Made by a program: the position numbers and the translations under genes | The notes under the pieces: generated by a model | What the model saw: the letters and a program-made list of their open reading frames with translations, nothing else | The model's database searches: none | What the model was told of the DNA's origin: nothing | Shown here: positions 17,920 to 26,824 of the stretch, piece by piece | Numbering within the stretch: the first letter of the stretch is position 1 | How the letters are laid out: each line of letters begins with the position of its first letter | DNA from: Candidatus Barnesiella excrementavium | GTDB taxonomy: Bacteria; Bacteroidota; Bacteroidia; Bacteroidales; Barnesiellaceae | DNA: 64,000 nucleotides | Reading direction: 5' to 3' | NCBI GenBank assembly: GCA_019115485.1 | Contig: DXDM01000014.1 | Span: 1-64,000, forward strand

Positions 17920-18874
17920 AAAGTTTGTAAAGCCGGCCCTTCTCCAAGGTGTCGCAGCGGCAGCCGCACAGGAAAGCCAGTTCGGCCGCGATGCTCTCTT
18001 TTTCATGGACGTTTATCTTGGAGGTGACCCGGTTCTTTTCGAGCCCTTTACCCAACTCTATTTTTACGCCGGTCTGCCTCTCCACCTCCTGGACGACCGT
18101 GGCGATGGGGCTGTTTTTGAAGACCAGTACCGACTCTCCATTCCCAAAGAAGGAGTCGGGGTCCTCGATAAGCCCCAAAGTCATTTGGCCGTCGGTCACC
18201 TCGACCTTTTCGTTGGCTTCGAGAATGACGTTGTTGTGTGAGGTCGAGACCTTTACCCGGCCGCTCTTGACAAACACGCCCGATTTGCTGTCGTGAACGG
18301 CATCGACGAGAAACGAAGTCCCCAGTACCTCGACCGTAATCGAGGAGGTAGAAATCTTGAACGGAGCGTTGTCGCGGTTCTTCACCTGGAAAAAAGCTTT
18401 TCCCGTGAGCTCTACCTGCCGGGCAATCCCGTCGTCGGCATATCGGAATGCCAGGGTGGAATGAGGGTAGAGGGTTACCTCCGACCCGTCGGGCAAAAGA
18501 ACGTTTTCGGTTTGGGTTATATCGGCGTAGCGAACAGTTTGGGTATCGGTCTCGTGTGAGAGGTAGAGCAGGGCAGTTACCAGCACCACCGCGATGGCGG
18601 CTGCTGCCGAGTAGAGCCATGCTTTTTTGTGGAAGAGGTTTACCTTCAAGGTGTGCTCTTTGAGTTGGGGCTCGATTCGTGCCCAGGCTTTTTCGGTATC
18701 GACCTCAAAAGCTGTGTCGCTGAAAATGGGCGTATCGAGCAATCGTTGCAATCGTTGGCTCTCTTCGGGGTAAGCTTCTCTCCACTGGTCAATCTTGGCC
18801 TGTTGGGCGGCCGTGAGTCTTTCGTGGGCAAAATGCTTGGCCAACAGTTCGTCTATGTTATCGTGATTTCCCAT
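17909..18874 (-). CDS. FecR-family anti-sigma/sensor protein
   Basis: DITQTENVLLPDGSEVTLYPHSTLAFRYADDGIARQVELTGKAFFQVKNRDNAPFKISTSSITVEVLGTSFLVDA. Confidence 0.95.
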   Translation of the reverse strand: MGNHDNIDELLAKHFAHERLTAAQQAKIDQWREAYPEESQRLQRLLDTPIFSDTAFEVDTEKAWARIEPQLKEHTLKVNLFHKKAWLYSAAAAIAVVLVTALLYLSHETDTQTVRYADITQTENVLLPDGSEVTLYPHSTLAFRYADDGIARQVELTGKAFFQVKNRDNAPFKISTSSITVEVLGTSFLVDAVHDSKSGVFVKSGRVKVSTSHNNVILEANEKVEVTDGQMTLGLIEDPDSFFGNGESVLVFKNSPIATVVQEVERQTGVKIELGKGLEKNRVTSKINVHEKESIAAELAFLCGCRCDTLEKGRLYKLYDE

Positions 18875-18876
18875 TA

Positions 18877-19443
18877 TTACTTGCAGTTTAAGAGGATTGA
18901 TAAAACGATGGTGATAAGAACCAGGCGCATGGCGCTATTCTCGGCTACGTAGGTACGCAGGAGCCTGATGGCCCGGGTCATTTGATTCTCGATAGTTTTT
19001 TCCGAAAGCCCCAACTTCTCGGCAATTTCGCGGTATTTCATACCTTTGAGCTTGGCCAGCAGGAAAACCTCTTTACACTTGGGTGGCAGTGAAGCCAGTG
19101 CCACTTGCAGGAGATTCTCGGGCGATTGAGCTTCGTCGGCTTCGTCATAGATTTCGTCGGGCTGGTCGATGGCCGCCGTCGGATAGTCGTCGATTGAGAC
19201 GAAGGCCCCCTGTTTCTTGCGCAAGAATGAGATACAACTGTTTTTGATGGCGGTAGTCATGTAGGCTGCAAACTCTTTTTCGGGGAGGGAGTCTTTCCCT
19301 TTGTCCCAGACATTGATAAAGAGTTCCTGTACAATGTCTTCCGACTCGTCGCGGTCCAGAACATATCCGTAGGCTATGTGGCATAGCCTGGGATAATGTT
19401 TCTGAAACAGGACTTTGAAAAGTTCTTTTCTATTCTCTCGCAT
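18877..19443 (-). CDS. RNA polymerase ECF-type sigma-70 factor
   Basis: YGYVLDRDESEDIVQELFINVWDKG and ASLPPKCKEVFLLAKLKGMKYREIAEKLGLSEKTIENQMTRAIRLLR. Confidence 0.95.
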   Translation of the reverse strand: MRENRKELFKVLFQKHYPRLCHIAYGYVLDRDESEDIVQELFINVWDKGKDSLPEKEFAAYMTTAIKNSCISFLRKKQGAFVSIDDYPTAAIDQPDEIYDEADEAQSPENLLQVALASLPPKCKEVFLLAKLKGMKYREIAEKLGLSEKTIENQMTRAIRLLRTYVAENSAMRLVLITIVLSILLNCK

Positions 19444-19474
19444 GAGTAGCACTTGGGGTTAGGGGTGAGGGTGA

Positions 19475-20104
19475 TTAGAATCTCAGACTTACTCCGGCCG
19501 TGAGGAAACCTTTGTATCCGAGACCGGCTTCGAGGAATCCGCCGATGCGGTGATTACCTACACGCAGGGCGATGGGATTTACCTGATAGGCAAAGGTGGT
19601 AGATATGTCGCTCTTTTTGGGGGTACTGTTGGCTGTTTTGTCGAGGCTGGTTTCGGAGTGGTTTACCAGATTCACACCGGCCGAAGCTCCTCCGTACAAT
19701 TCAACGACACCTTTCTTGAAGTATACAAACTCGACGGTAGGCAACAGCATGAAATTGAGGTCTTTCTCTTTCAAGGAGGGAGCCGTTTCGCCTACTAAGG
19801 CCAGTTTGCTGGTCGATTGGGCAAATCCCAAATCGGCACCCACTCTGAATCGGGCAATCGAGTAGCGGTATCCCAAACCGTATACCAGACTCGACTTTTC
19901 GTCGCTGCGTTTGCTGCCGACTACGGCATCAGTAAGGCCCATGCCAAAAACGTTGGCGAGTCCGAGGGTGAGACCGTCGCTGGCCGAGAGGCGAATTTCG
20001 TGTCGGTTCATAGACTGATTGGTATTTTGGGCGGTTTCTTGTCCTTTTACAACGTGGCTGCTTACGGCTGCGCACAAAAGTAATGCAATAAATTTGATTT
20101 TCAT
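19475..20104 (-). CDS. Outer-membrane beta-barrel-like hypothetical protein
   Basis: Signal peptide MKIKFIALLLCAAVSSHVVKGQ; glycine/aromatic alternation; ends ...GYKGFLTAGVSLRF. Confidence 0.75.
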   Translation of the reverse strand: MKIKFIALLLCAAVSSHVVKGQETAQNTNQSMNRHEIRLSASDGLTLGLANVFGMGLTDAVVGSKRSDEKSSLVYGLGYRYSIARFRVGADLGFAQSTSKLALVGETAPSLKEKDLNFMLLPTVEFVYFKKGVVELYGGASAGVNLVNHSETSLDKTANSTPKKSDISTTFAYQVNPIALRVGNHRIGGFLEAGLGYKGFLTAGVSLRF

Positions 20105-20448
20105 AATGAGTTAAATTTTCTCAGTGAATAATAGTGAGCCGTTTTTCTCTCCGCTCTTTGGCGGGGTGGGAAGCCGGCTGCATTGGCTCTCCCGAGTGAT
20201 TCACTTAGCTATGTGATTTTGACCTTATAACGGCGCAAAAGGAAAATCCCCCTATCTGTCGTGAAAAAAAATTTTGATAATTTCTGTTATCTATTTGGTA
20301 ATCAATGCATAAAATAAAAAGAGAACTGTCTTGAAACCGTACTGTCTAATGTTTGTCATGGAGACCGTTGTGATGGAGAATAATAAAAATCGTATCTTTG
20401 TTGCGATAGTAATCGAAGATTGTAGAATCCTGTAAAAAAGAGAAGACT

Positions 20449-21219
20449 ATGAAAGGAAAACTGTGTATGATGGCGGCTCTGCTGCTGACGGTATCGCAAG
20501 GAATCCAGGCTCAGCATGTGACCCGGGCAGTGGCCCATCGGGGATACTGGACCTGTGAGGGGTCGGCTCAAAACTCGCTCACCTCGTTGCAGAAGGCCTA
20601 TGAGGCCGGTTGCTGGGGCTCGGAGCTGGATATCTGGCTGACGGCCGACGGAGAGTTGGTCGTGAACCACGATGCTCACACGCTCGACGGATTGGATATC
20701 GAGAAGACCGACTCGAAACAGTTGTTGAAATCGAAGTTGAAGAATGGCGAGACGCTTCCTTCCTTGGAGGCTTATCTCGATGCCGGCAAATCGTTGGCCC
20801 CGATGGTGCTGGTTTTGGAGCTGAAAACTCAGTCTACTCCCGAGCGGAATATCGAGTTGGCACGCAAGGTGGTCGAGTTGGTCAAGGCCAAGAAGATGGA
20901 GGAGCGGGTAGAGTACATTGCGTTCAGCAATCTGGTGGGTACCGAGCTGATTCGATTGGCCCCTGAGGCCCGGGTGGCCTACCTGAACGGCGACAAGACG
21001 CCGGCCGAACTCAAAGAGTTGGGTTACACGGGGCTTGATTATGAAGATTGCGTGCTCAAAGCTCACGAAGATTGGATAGATGCAGCACATCTCCTGGGTC
21101 TCACCGTGAATGTGTGGACGGTCAACGATGAGGACGATTTACGCTATTTCATCGACCGCAAGGCCGACTTCATTACCACCAACGAGCCGGTGCTCCTGTT
21201 GGAGTTGTTGAAACGATAG
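20449..21219 (+). CDS. Glycerophosphodiester phosphodiesterase family protein
   Basis: AVAHRGYWTCEGSAQNSLTSLQKAYEAGCWGSELDIWLTADGELVVNHDAHT ... TVNVWTVNDEDDLRYFI; upstream TATCTTTG. Confidence 0.9.
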   Translation: MKGKLCMMAALLLTVSQGIQAQHVTRAVAHRGYWTCEGSAQNSLTSLQKAYEAGCWGSELDIWLTADGELVVNHDAHTLDGLDIEKTDSKQLLKSKLKNGETLPSLEAYLDAGKSLAPMVLVLELKTQSTPERNIELARKVVELVKAKKMEERVEYIAFSNLVGTELIRLAPEARVAYLNGDKTPAELKELGYTGLDYEDCVLKAHEDWIDAAHLLGLTVNVWTVNDEDDLRYFIDRKADFITTNEPVLLLELLKR

Positions 21220-21252
21220 ATTGATTTCCCGGTCACACCGGAGTATAAAAAT

Positions 21253-21291
21253 AGCGAGGGGCTACCGATTTGGTCGGTAGCCCCTCGCTTT
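21253..21291. terminator. Bidirectional terminator between convergent genes
   Basis: AGCGAGGGGCTACCGA-tttgg-TCGGTAGCCCCTCGCTT hairpin. Confidence 0.85.
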
Positions 21292-21312
21292 ATGTCGAGT
21301 CGTTCGATTCGA

Positions 21313-24216
21313 TTAGAATACAACAACCTTTTGACGGTTGACAACATAGATGCCGGCCGGCAGAGTTACCACGTTGTTGCCCTCGACGAGTTCGATTTGG
21401 CGAACTTGTGCACCGGTGAGGGTATAGATGGCAACCGACGCAGGCGCATCGGTTACAATCGTAATCTCGCCCTTGCCGTTGATGACCTTCATGTCGTTGG
21501 CTTCGACTGTGGCAATACCCGAAGCAATACCCTCTTTGATGGTCAGGTCGGTGATGTCCCAGGTCGATGCACCGTCGGTTGTACTCGTATATCGGAATGC
21601 AAAGCGGATAGGCGAGGTAAGATCTTGCAGTTCAATATCGCCCGATTTTACCCACTTGAAAGTCTCCGTAGGCCAGGTTGCATTCTCGGAGAGGTTGTTC
21701 CACGTAGCTTCGGTCGGTTGCATGGTGTTGGGATCATAGTCGGTCGAATAGAGCAGTTCCAAAGCATTGCCCTTGTAATTGAACCAGGAGCTGAAATTCA
21801 GAATGATGTTGCTGGCCGTTACGACAGGCGAGATAAGGTAGGCCTCGCTTTCGGTATTCTTTTTATTGATATATCCGCTGATTGTGGCTCCATACTGAGA
21901 GTCAGACTTCCATTGTGCCGTACCGGTTGTGGTGATGGATAACCAGTCGCCGAGACCCGATTTGAAATCGATTTCGTGGGGCAGTGTAACCGACGAAGCC
22001 TTTACGGTTAAGATATAGTGTGCAATTCCTTCGCGATAGGTGTCGTCGGCTTCGGTAGTGGCTTTGATTACAGCGGTACCGGGACCTACCAGAGTTACCG
22101 TACCCGTGGCGTCGATGGTGGCTACCTCTTGATTGCTGCTGCTGTATGTAATCGGCCTTTCGGGAGCGGCTGTGGCAGCGCTGTTGTAGGTGTACCCTTC
22201 TTCAAAGAAGAGAGTTTTGTCGCCGCTTACCTCGTTGAATGTTACCGCTACATCAGTCTTTCCATCACTCAAACGGTAGAGGGTAGGATTCTTTTCCGAA
22301 CCTGTTGTGGCATAAGAAGCAAAGCGTGGTACACTCGTATTGTATCGGAGGACTCGGTCTGTGGTTGTACTGTTGGAAATTTGGACTGTATTGTCACTGC
22401 TTTTGGCTATATTCCAAGTTGATTGCCCTTCGTCGGAGCTATTGTATAGTTTGGTATTTGTATCACTGCCTGTATAACCTACGAATTGGCCATTGTTACT
22501 GATGGTATAGAATCCATTCTCATTTAAGGTGATATCCCATATGATTGATGTGTCGTCGGTCGAAATTTGATTGTCGGTTATCTCAATATCACGGGCTTGC
22601 AGATATTTGTTGTCTCCAACGGTAGCATTCATTACCGATCCTGATGTTGCTGTTTCATTGGCTTGATAAACAATGAGGTACTGTCCGGTAGTGATATTGC
22701 CCGTAGTGACTTTTTCAAAAGCCTTGATTAAGGCAGGGTCGGTTACCGTCAAGGTATATGTTGCCACAGCGGCACTATAATTGTCGGTTTCGGCGACCTC
22801 GGCTTTAATCACTGTGGTACCCCCGGCATGCAAGGTAACTACACCCTTTTGGTCGATGGTAGCTACCTCTTGGTTGCTACTGCTGTAAACGATAGGTGCA
22901 TCTGATGTCGTGGTGGCTTCACTGTTGTAGCTGCCGTCGGTCAACATCTTTTCACAGGTTGTGCCTTCAATATCGTTGAAACTGATGGTAGCGTCGCTCT
23001 TCCCGGTATCTACTCGATAAAGGGTAGGATTGGCCTCGGAGCCGGTGTTTGAATAACAGGCAAAGCGATTTGTGTCTTTGTATCTTAATAGCCTGCTGCT
23101 GGTTCCACTGTTTGCAATTTGGAAGGTATTGCTGGATTTTGAGGTAATGTTCCATGTCGATTTACCCGCTGTCATTGTTTCAGATAAATTGATCTTGGTG
23201 CCGTCACTTGGATAGTTGACAAACAGACCATTGTTGCTGATGGTGTAGGTACCATTCTCATTTTGGGCAATATCCCATATAATAGCCTCGTTGTCGGTGA
23301 TAATCTTACCTTCGGAAAGATTGATATTTGAACACTCAAAATAACTTCCTCCGTTGGTATTGTTCATGGCAACGACCGAGGTAGCATCGTCACGCTCTTG
23401 ATAAACGATGATATATTTCCCGTCGGTCACGGTACCGTTGGTTACCTTGACGAAGGTTGTCATCGTCATCGGGTCAATGACCGTCAGGGTATATTGAGTC
23501 GAGGCGGCGTTGAAGGTCTCGGTCTCGGCTACCTCGGCCTTGATGACCGTGGTACCTTTGGCATGCAGGGTAACTGTACCGTTGTCAATCGTAGCTACTT
23601 CTTGGTTGCTGCTGCTGTAAACGATAGGGGCGTCCGATGCCGTGGTGGCTACACTGCTGTAACTGCCTTCGCTCAACTCTTTGGTTACATCGCCTGTGAT
23701 ACCGGTAAAGGTGAGCACGGCGTCTTGCAAGGAGGGGTTGGTCAGCGGTGTAACTTCGATTTTTGTGATGGAAGTTACAGCAGAACCGGCTTTAATGGTG
23801 ACACCTGCATTCAAAGATGATACGGTCAGAGAAAGAGGAGAAGCTCCCTTAACTGTATTGGAGGTTCCCGTTTCGGTAATGGAGGCATTGTCATTGGAAC
23901 AAGTATAGGTGATTGTCACGGTAAAACCATACTCGGTTTCAAAAGACGGAGATCTGAATGAGCCATTATTTTTTTGTAATTGTAATGCGGAGTCACTTTT
24001 TTTCATCGTCGCAGCTTCGAAAAACCAAGTATATTCTAATCCGTCACTTCCGATAAAAATTTGATCTCCACGTGATGTGTCATACCCCCCCCCTTTTACT
24101 TGGGAAAAGTTATTGAACGTAACACTTTGTGTAAGGGGAACTGCCCAACCCGGGGTGGCACCCCACAACAGAGCTATCACCAGGATAGCGGTGTGCAAAA
24201 AGTAACTTTTTTTCAT
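21313..24216 (-). CDS. Large modular surface protein with Ig-like (BIG2-type) repeats and T9SS-like C-terminal sorting domain
   Basis: MKKSYFLHTAILVIALLWG signal; repeated APIVYSSSNQEVATID...TLHA.GTTVIKAEVAET units; C-term VAIYTLTGAQVRQIELVEGNNVVTLPAGIYVVNRQKVVVF. Confidence 0.85.
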   Translation of the reverse strand: MKKSYFLHTAILVIALLWGATPGWAVPLTQSVTFNNFSQVKGGGYDTSRGDQIFIGSDGLEYTWFFEAATMKKSDSALQLQKNNGSFRSPSFETEYGFTVTITYTCSNDNASITETGTSNTVKGASPLSLTVSSLNAGVTIKAGSAVTSITKIEVTPLTNPSLQDAVLTFTGITGDVTKELSEGSYSSVATTASDAPIVYSSSNQEVATIDNGTVTLHAKGTTVIKAEVAETETFNAASTQYTLTVIDPMTMTTFVKVTNGTVTDGKYIIVYQERDDATSVVAMNNTNGGSYFECSNINLSEGKIITDNEAIIWDIAQNENGTYTISNNGLFVNYPSDGTKINLSETMTAGKSTWNITSKSSNTFQIANSGTSSRLLRYKDTNRFACYSNTGSEANPTLYRVDTGKSDATISFNDIEGTTCEKMLTDGSYNSEATTTSDAPIVYSSSNQEVATIDQKGVVTLHAGGTTVIKAEVAETDNYSAAVATYTLTVTDPALIKAFEKVTTGNITTGQYLIVYQANETATSGSVMNATVGDNKYLQARDIEITDNQISTDDTSIIWDITLNENGFYTISNNGQFVGYTGSDTNTKLYNSSDEGQSTWNIAKSSDNTVQISNSTTTDRVLRYNTSVPRFASYATTGSEKNPTLYRLSDGKTDVAVTFNEVSGDKTLFFEEGYTYNSAATAAPERPITYSSSNQEVATIDATGTVTLVGPGTAVIKATTEADDTYREGIAHYILTVKASSVTLPHEIDFKSGLGDWLSITTTGTAQWKSDSQYGATISGYINKKNTESEAYLISPVVTASNIILNFSSWFNYKGNALELLYSTDYDPNTMQPTEATWNNLSENATWPTETFKWVKSGDIELQDLTSPIRFAFRYTSTTDGASTWDITDLTIKEGIASGIATVEANDMKVINGKGEITIVTDAPASVAIYTLTGAQVRQIELVEGNNVVTLPAGIYVVNRQKVVVF

Positions 24217-24445
24217 AGATGTATAGTGTTAGAGTAATTGATATTCCATATATTTTGTTAATATTATTATGTGGGAAAACAAAAGTAGAAAATCCTATTT
24301 GAAAGAAAAAGGTTTTTTTCGAGAAACTTGCTGTTTATTAACAAAATTGTCACATCTCGTTTGGCTTTGGGATTTTGGGCTTTTCTCGGTTGTATTACCG
24401 GGGGGAGTAAATGAGGGGGGCCGCTTGGCAGGGGGGTAAAAACAA

Positions 24446-24479
24446 ACCCGCCCAACAAGAGAAATCTTGTTGGGCGGGT
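24446..24479 (-). terminator. Strong intrinsic terminator of the downstream paralog
   Basis: Perfect 15-bp stem ACCCGCCCAACAAGA-gaaa-TCTTGTTGGGCGGGT with a T-rich tail (TTGTTTTT) on the minus strand. Confidence 0.85.
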
Positions 24480-24554
24480 GCCCTTATTTCAAGTCGAACG
24501 GAGTGACGTAGGGTGATGTTCGTTCACCTCCTGTCACTCGGTTGGTGAGTCCAA

Positions 24555-26054
24555 TTAGAATACGACTACCTTTTGGTGACCGATTACATAGATGCCGGCC
24601 GGCAGGTCGATGATGTTGTTGCCCTCGACGAGTTCAATCTGGCGAACTTGTGCTCCGGCGAGGTTATAGATGGCAACCGATTCGGGTTTGTCGGTGACGA
24701 CTGTCACGTGGCCTTTGCCGTTGATTATCTTCATGCTGTTGACTTCGGTCGTGGTGATACCCGAGTTGTCTTCCATCTTGTACAGGGTGATGTCTTTTTG
24801 ACCGCCCGTGTAGCAGGCAAAACGGGGACTGCCCGTATTGTATTGCAAATAACGGTCTTTTTCGGTCGCCGTAGCACTTTGAATCTTGAACAGGTTCGTG
24901 GTATTGTCGTATGAAATTTTCCAGCCGCATTCGTCGCTGTTGTAGCTGTCGTATACATAAGCGTTATTACCACTACCCTTGTAGCCGGCGAAGATGGTTC
25001 CGTTGCTGATTGAGTAGTTGCCGTCTGACTGTTGGGCGATTTCCCACATAACTGATTGGTTGTCGGTTGTGATTTGACCCTCGGTAATATCGAACTCGGT
25101 ATTCAAGAAATAGTCTTTTTCGTTAGTGGCGTTCATGGCCATCACCGAGGTGGCGTCGTCGCTGGCCTGGTATGTGATGAGGTATGTACCCTCGGTAACA
25201 ATACCATCGGTTACTTTGTTAAAGGTCTTGGCTTTGGAGAGGTCGGTCACGGTCAATGTATATTGAATGGCGCTCGAATAGTATTTGTCCGTTTCGGCTA
25301 CTTCGGCTTTGATCACAGTGGAGCCGCCTCCGGCGACCAATGTAACGAGACCTTTCTGGTTGATGGTAGCTATATTGGTATTGCTGCTGCTATATACGAT
25401 AGTGGCATCGGACTTCGAGGTGGCGGCACTGTTGTAGCTGCCATCGGTCAGCACCTTGTTGATATCGCCCGTAATACCGGTAAAGGCCAGTTCCGGGTCG
25501 GCAAGCATTACTTCTGCCGAGGGGTCGATCAACTCGGCATCGTCAATAATGATACCGGTTTCGGCGGTGCTTTTTACCGAGAAAACAAGTTCATAGTCAC
25601 CCTCTGCTTCTCCTTCTTTCGTATCGAGCGAGAAGGTGTAAGTTACTTGGGTCCATTCGGTACTGTTGATAGTGGTGTAGCCTGAATAGGTAGAATATTT
25701 CTTGGTTTCGGTATTGTAATAGGCATTGCGGACATCTCCTTGTCCCTTAGCCCAGAACGAGAACGAATATTCGATACCCGGTTTCAATCGATAGGCCTGT
25801 GACGAATAACGTTTGTGAGAGGTACTGGTTACCGTCAGAGCCAACGCATTGGAACCGGTGCGGGCATCGGTACTTTTGCTTACGCCAGAGGCTGCAATGT
25901 TGGTTGAATTACCGTTCCAGGCTGTGGGGGCGTCGCCGCTCCAATCCTCGAAGCTGCCGTTTTGCAGCATGTCTACGGCTCCAAAACTCGGAACCGCGCC
26001 AAATAACAGAGCTACTAATAAGATAGCTGTTTGTAAAAAGTAGTTTTTCTTCAT
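24555..26054 (-). CDS. Modular surface protein, paralog of 21313..24216, with T9SS-like C-terminus
   Basis: MKKNYFLQTAILLVALLFGAVPSFG; one Ig-like plus FNKVT-type module; C-term VAIYNLAGAQVRQIELVEGNNIIDLPAGIYVIGHQKVVVF. Confidence 0.85.
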   Translation of the reverse strand: MKKNYFLQTAILLVALLFGAVPSFGAVDMLQNGSFEDWSGDAPTAWNGNSTNIAASGVSKSTDARTGSNALALTVTSTSHKRYSSQAYRLKPGIEYSFSFWAKGQGDVRNAYYNTETKKYSTYSGYTTINSTEWTQVTYTFSLDTKEGEAEGDYELVFSVKSTAETGIIIDDAELIDPSAEVMLADPELAFTGITGDINKVLTDGSYNSAATSKSDATIVYSSSNTNIATINQKGLVTLVAGGGSTVIKAEVAETDKYYSSAIQYTLTVTDLSKAKTFNKVTDGIVTEGTYLITYQASDDATSVMAMNATNEKDYFLNTEFDITEGQITTDNQSVMWEIAQQSDGNYSISNGTIFAGYKGSGNNAYVYDSYNSDECGWKISYDNTTNLFKIQSATATEKDRYLQYNTGSPRFACYTGGQKDITLYKMEDNSGITTTEVNSMKIINGKGHVTVVTDKPESVAIYNLAGAQVRQIELVEGNNIIDLPAGIYVIGHQKVVVF

Positions 26055-26257
26055 AGATATAATTTTTAGAGTTATGGTGTTTCTATCATTAGCCGGTAGT
26101 GCTTTAACCGGAATAAACAAAAATATAAAATAGCTCTTGAAAGAAAAAGGTTTTTTGTGAAAATCTTTCTCTTTTTAATGAAAATGTCATATGGCTACTC
26201 CTGTATTGCTCCTTTTTATTTATTTTGCAGTGTAATTGAAATTTATGATTTGACAAA

Positions 26258-26749
26258 ATGACAAAAGAGATACGGAAGCCGACTAAGATTTTATTTGTGT
26301 GTCTGGGTAATATTTGCCGGTCGCCGGCAGCCGAAGGGGTGTTTCTTCACCTGGTGCGCAAGCGGGGAGTGACCGACTGCTTTGTCGTCGACTCGGCCGG
26401 TACCTATGGCGGTCATGCGGGTGAGTTGCCCGACCCTCGTATGCGGGCGCATGCGGCGCGGCGCGGTTACTTGCTGGAGCATCGCAGCCGTCCGGTGCGA
26501 CCCGACGATTTCGACGATTTTGACCTGATTCTGGGTATGGACGACTACAACATCGACACGCTGCGGTCGATGGCCGACACGCCCGAGCAGGCGGCCAAGG
26601 TGCACCGTATGACTGATTATTGCCGGCACTACCCGGTCGATTGCATTCCCGACCCTTATTACGGTGGGGCCGATGGTTTTGAAAATGTGTTGAATGTGCT
26701 CGAAGATGCCTGCGAAGGGCTTATCGACGAGACGTTGGGCGAAAAATAG
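26258..26749 (+). CDS. Low-molecular-weight protein-tyrosine phosphatase
   Basis: ILFVCLGNICRSPAAEGVFLHLVRKRG ... IPDPYYGGADGFENVLNVLEDACEGL. Confidence 0.95.
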   Translation: MTKEIRKPTKILFVCLGNICRSPAAEGVFLHLVRKRGVTDCFVVDSAGTYGGHAGELPDPRMRAHAARRGYLLEHRSRPVRPDDFDDFDLILGMDDYNIDTLRSMADTPEQAAKVHRMTDYCRHYPVDCIPDPYYGGADGFENVLNVLEDACEGLIDETLGEK

Positions 26750-26824
26750 TCCTGTCCGGCCCTCTCTTCTTACCTTGTCTTTTTTGCCGATGCGATTCCT
26801 TGCTGTCGAGGCAGGGAGGCCGGG

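Noticed and set aside
20150-20210. Cobalamin riboswitch, suggested by GGGAAGCCGG on the plus strand
   Set aside because: The remaining conserved B12-box and core elements are absent, and on the plus strand the next gene is a phosphodiesterase over 230 bp away.
21313-24216. Phage tail-fibre or adhesin of a mobile element
   Set aside because: No phage or transposition genes nearby; signal peptide and T9SS-like C-terminus fit a secreted surface protein.
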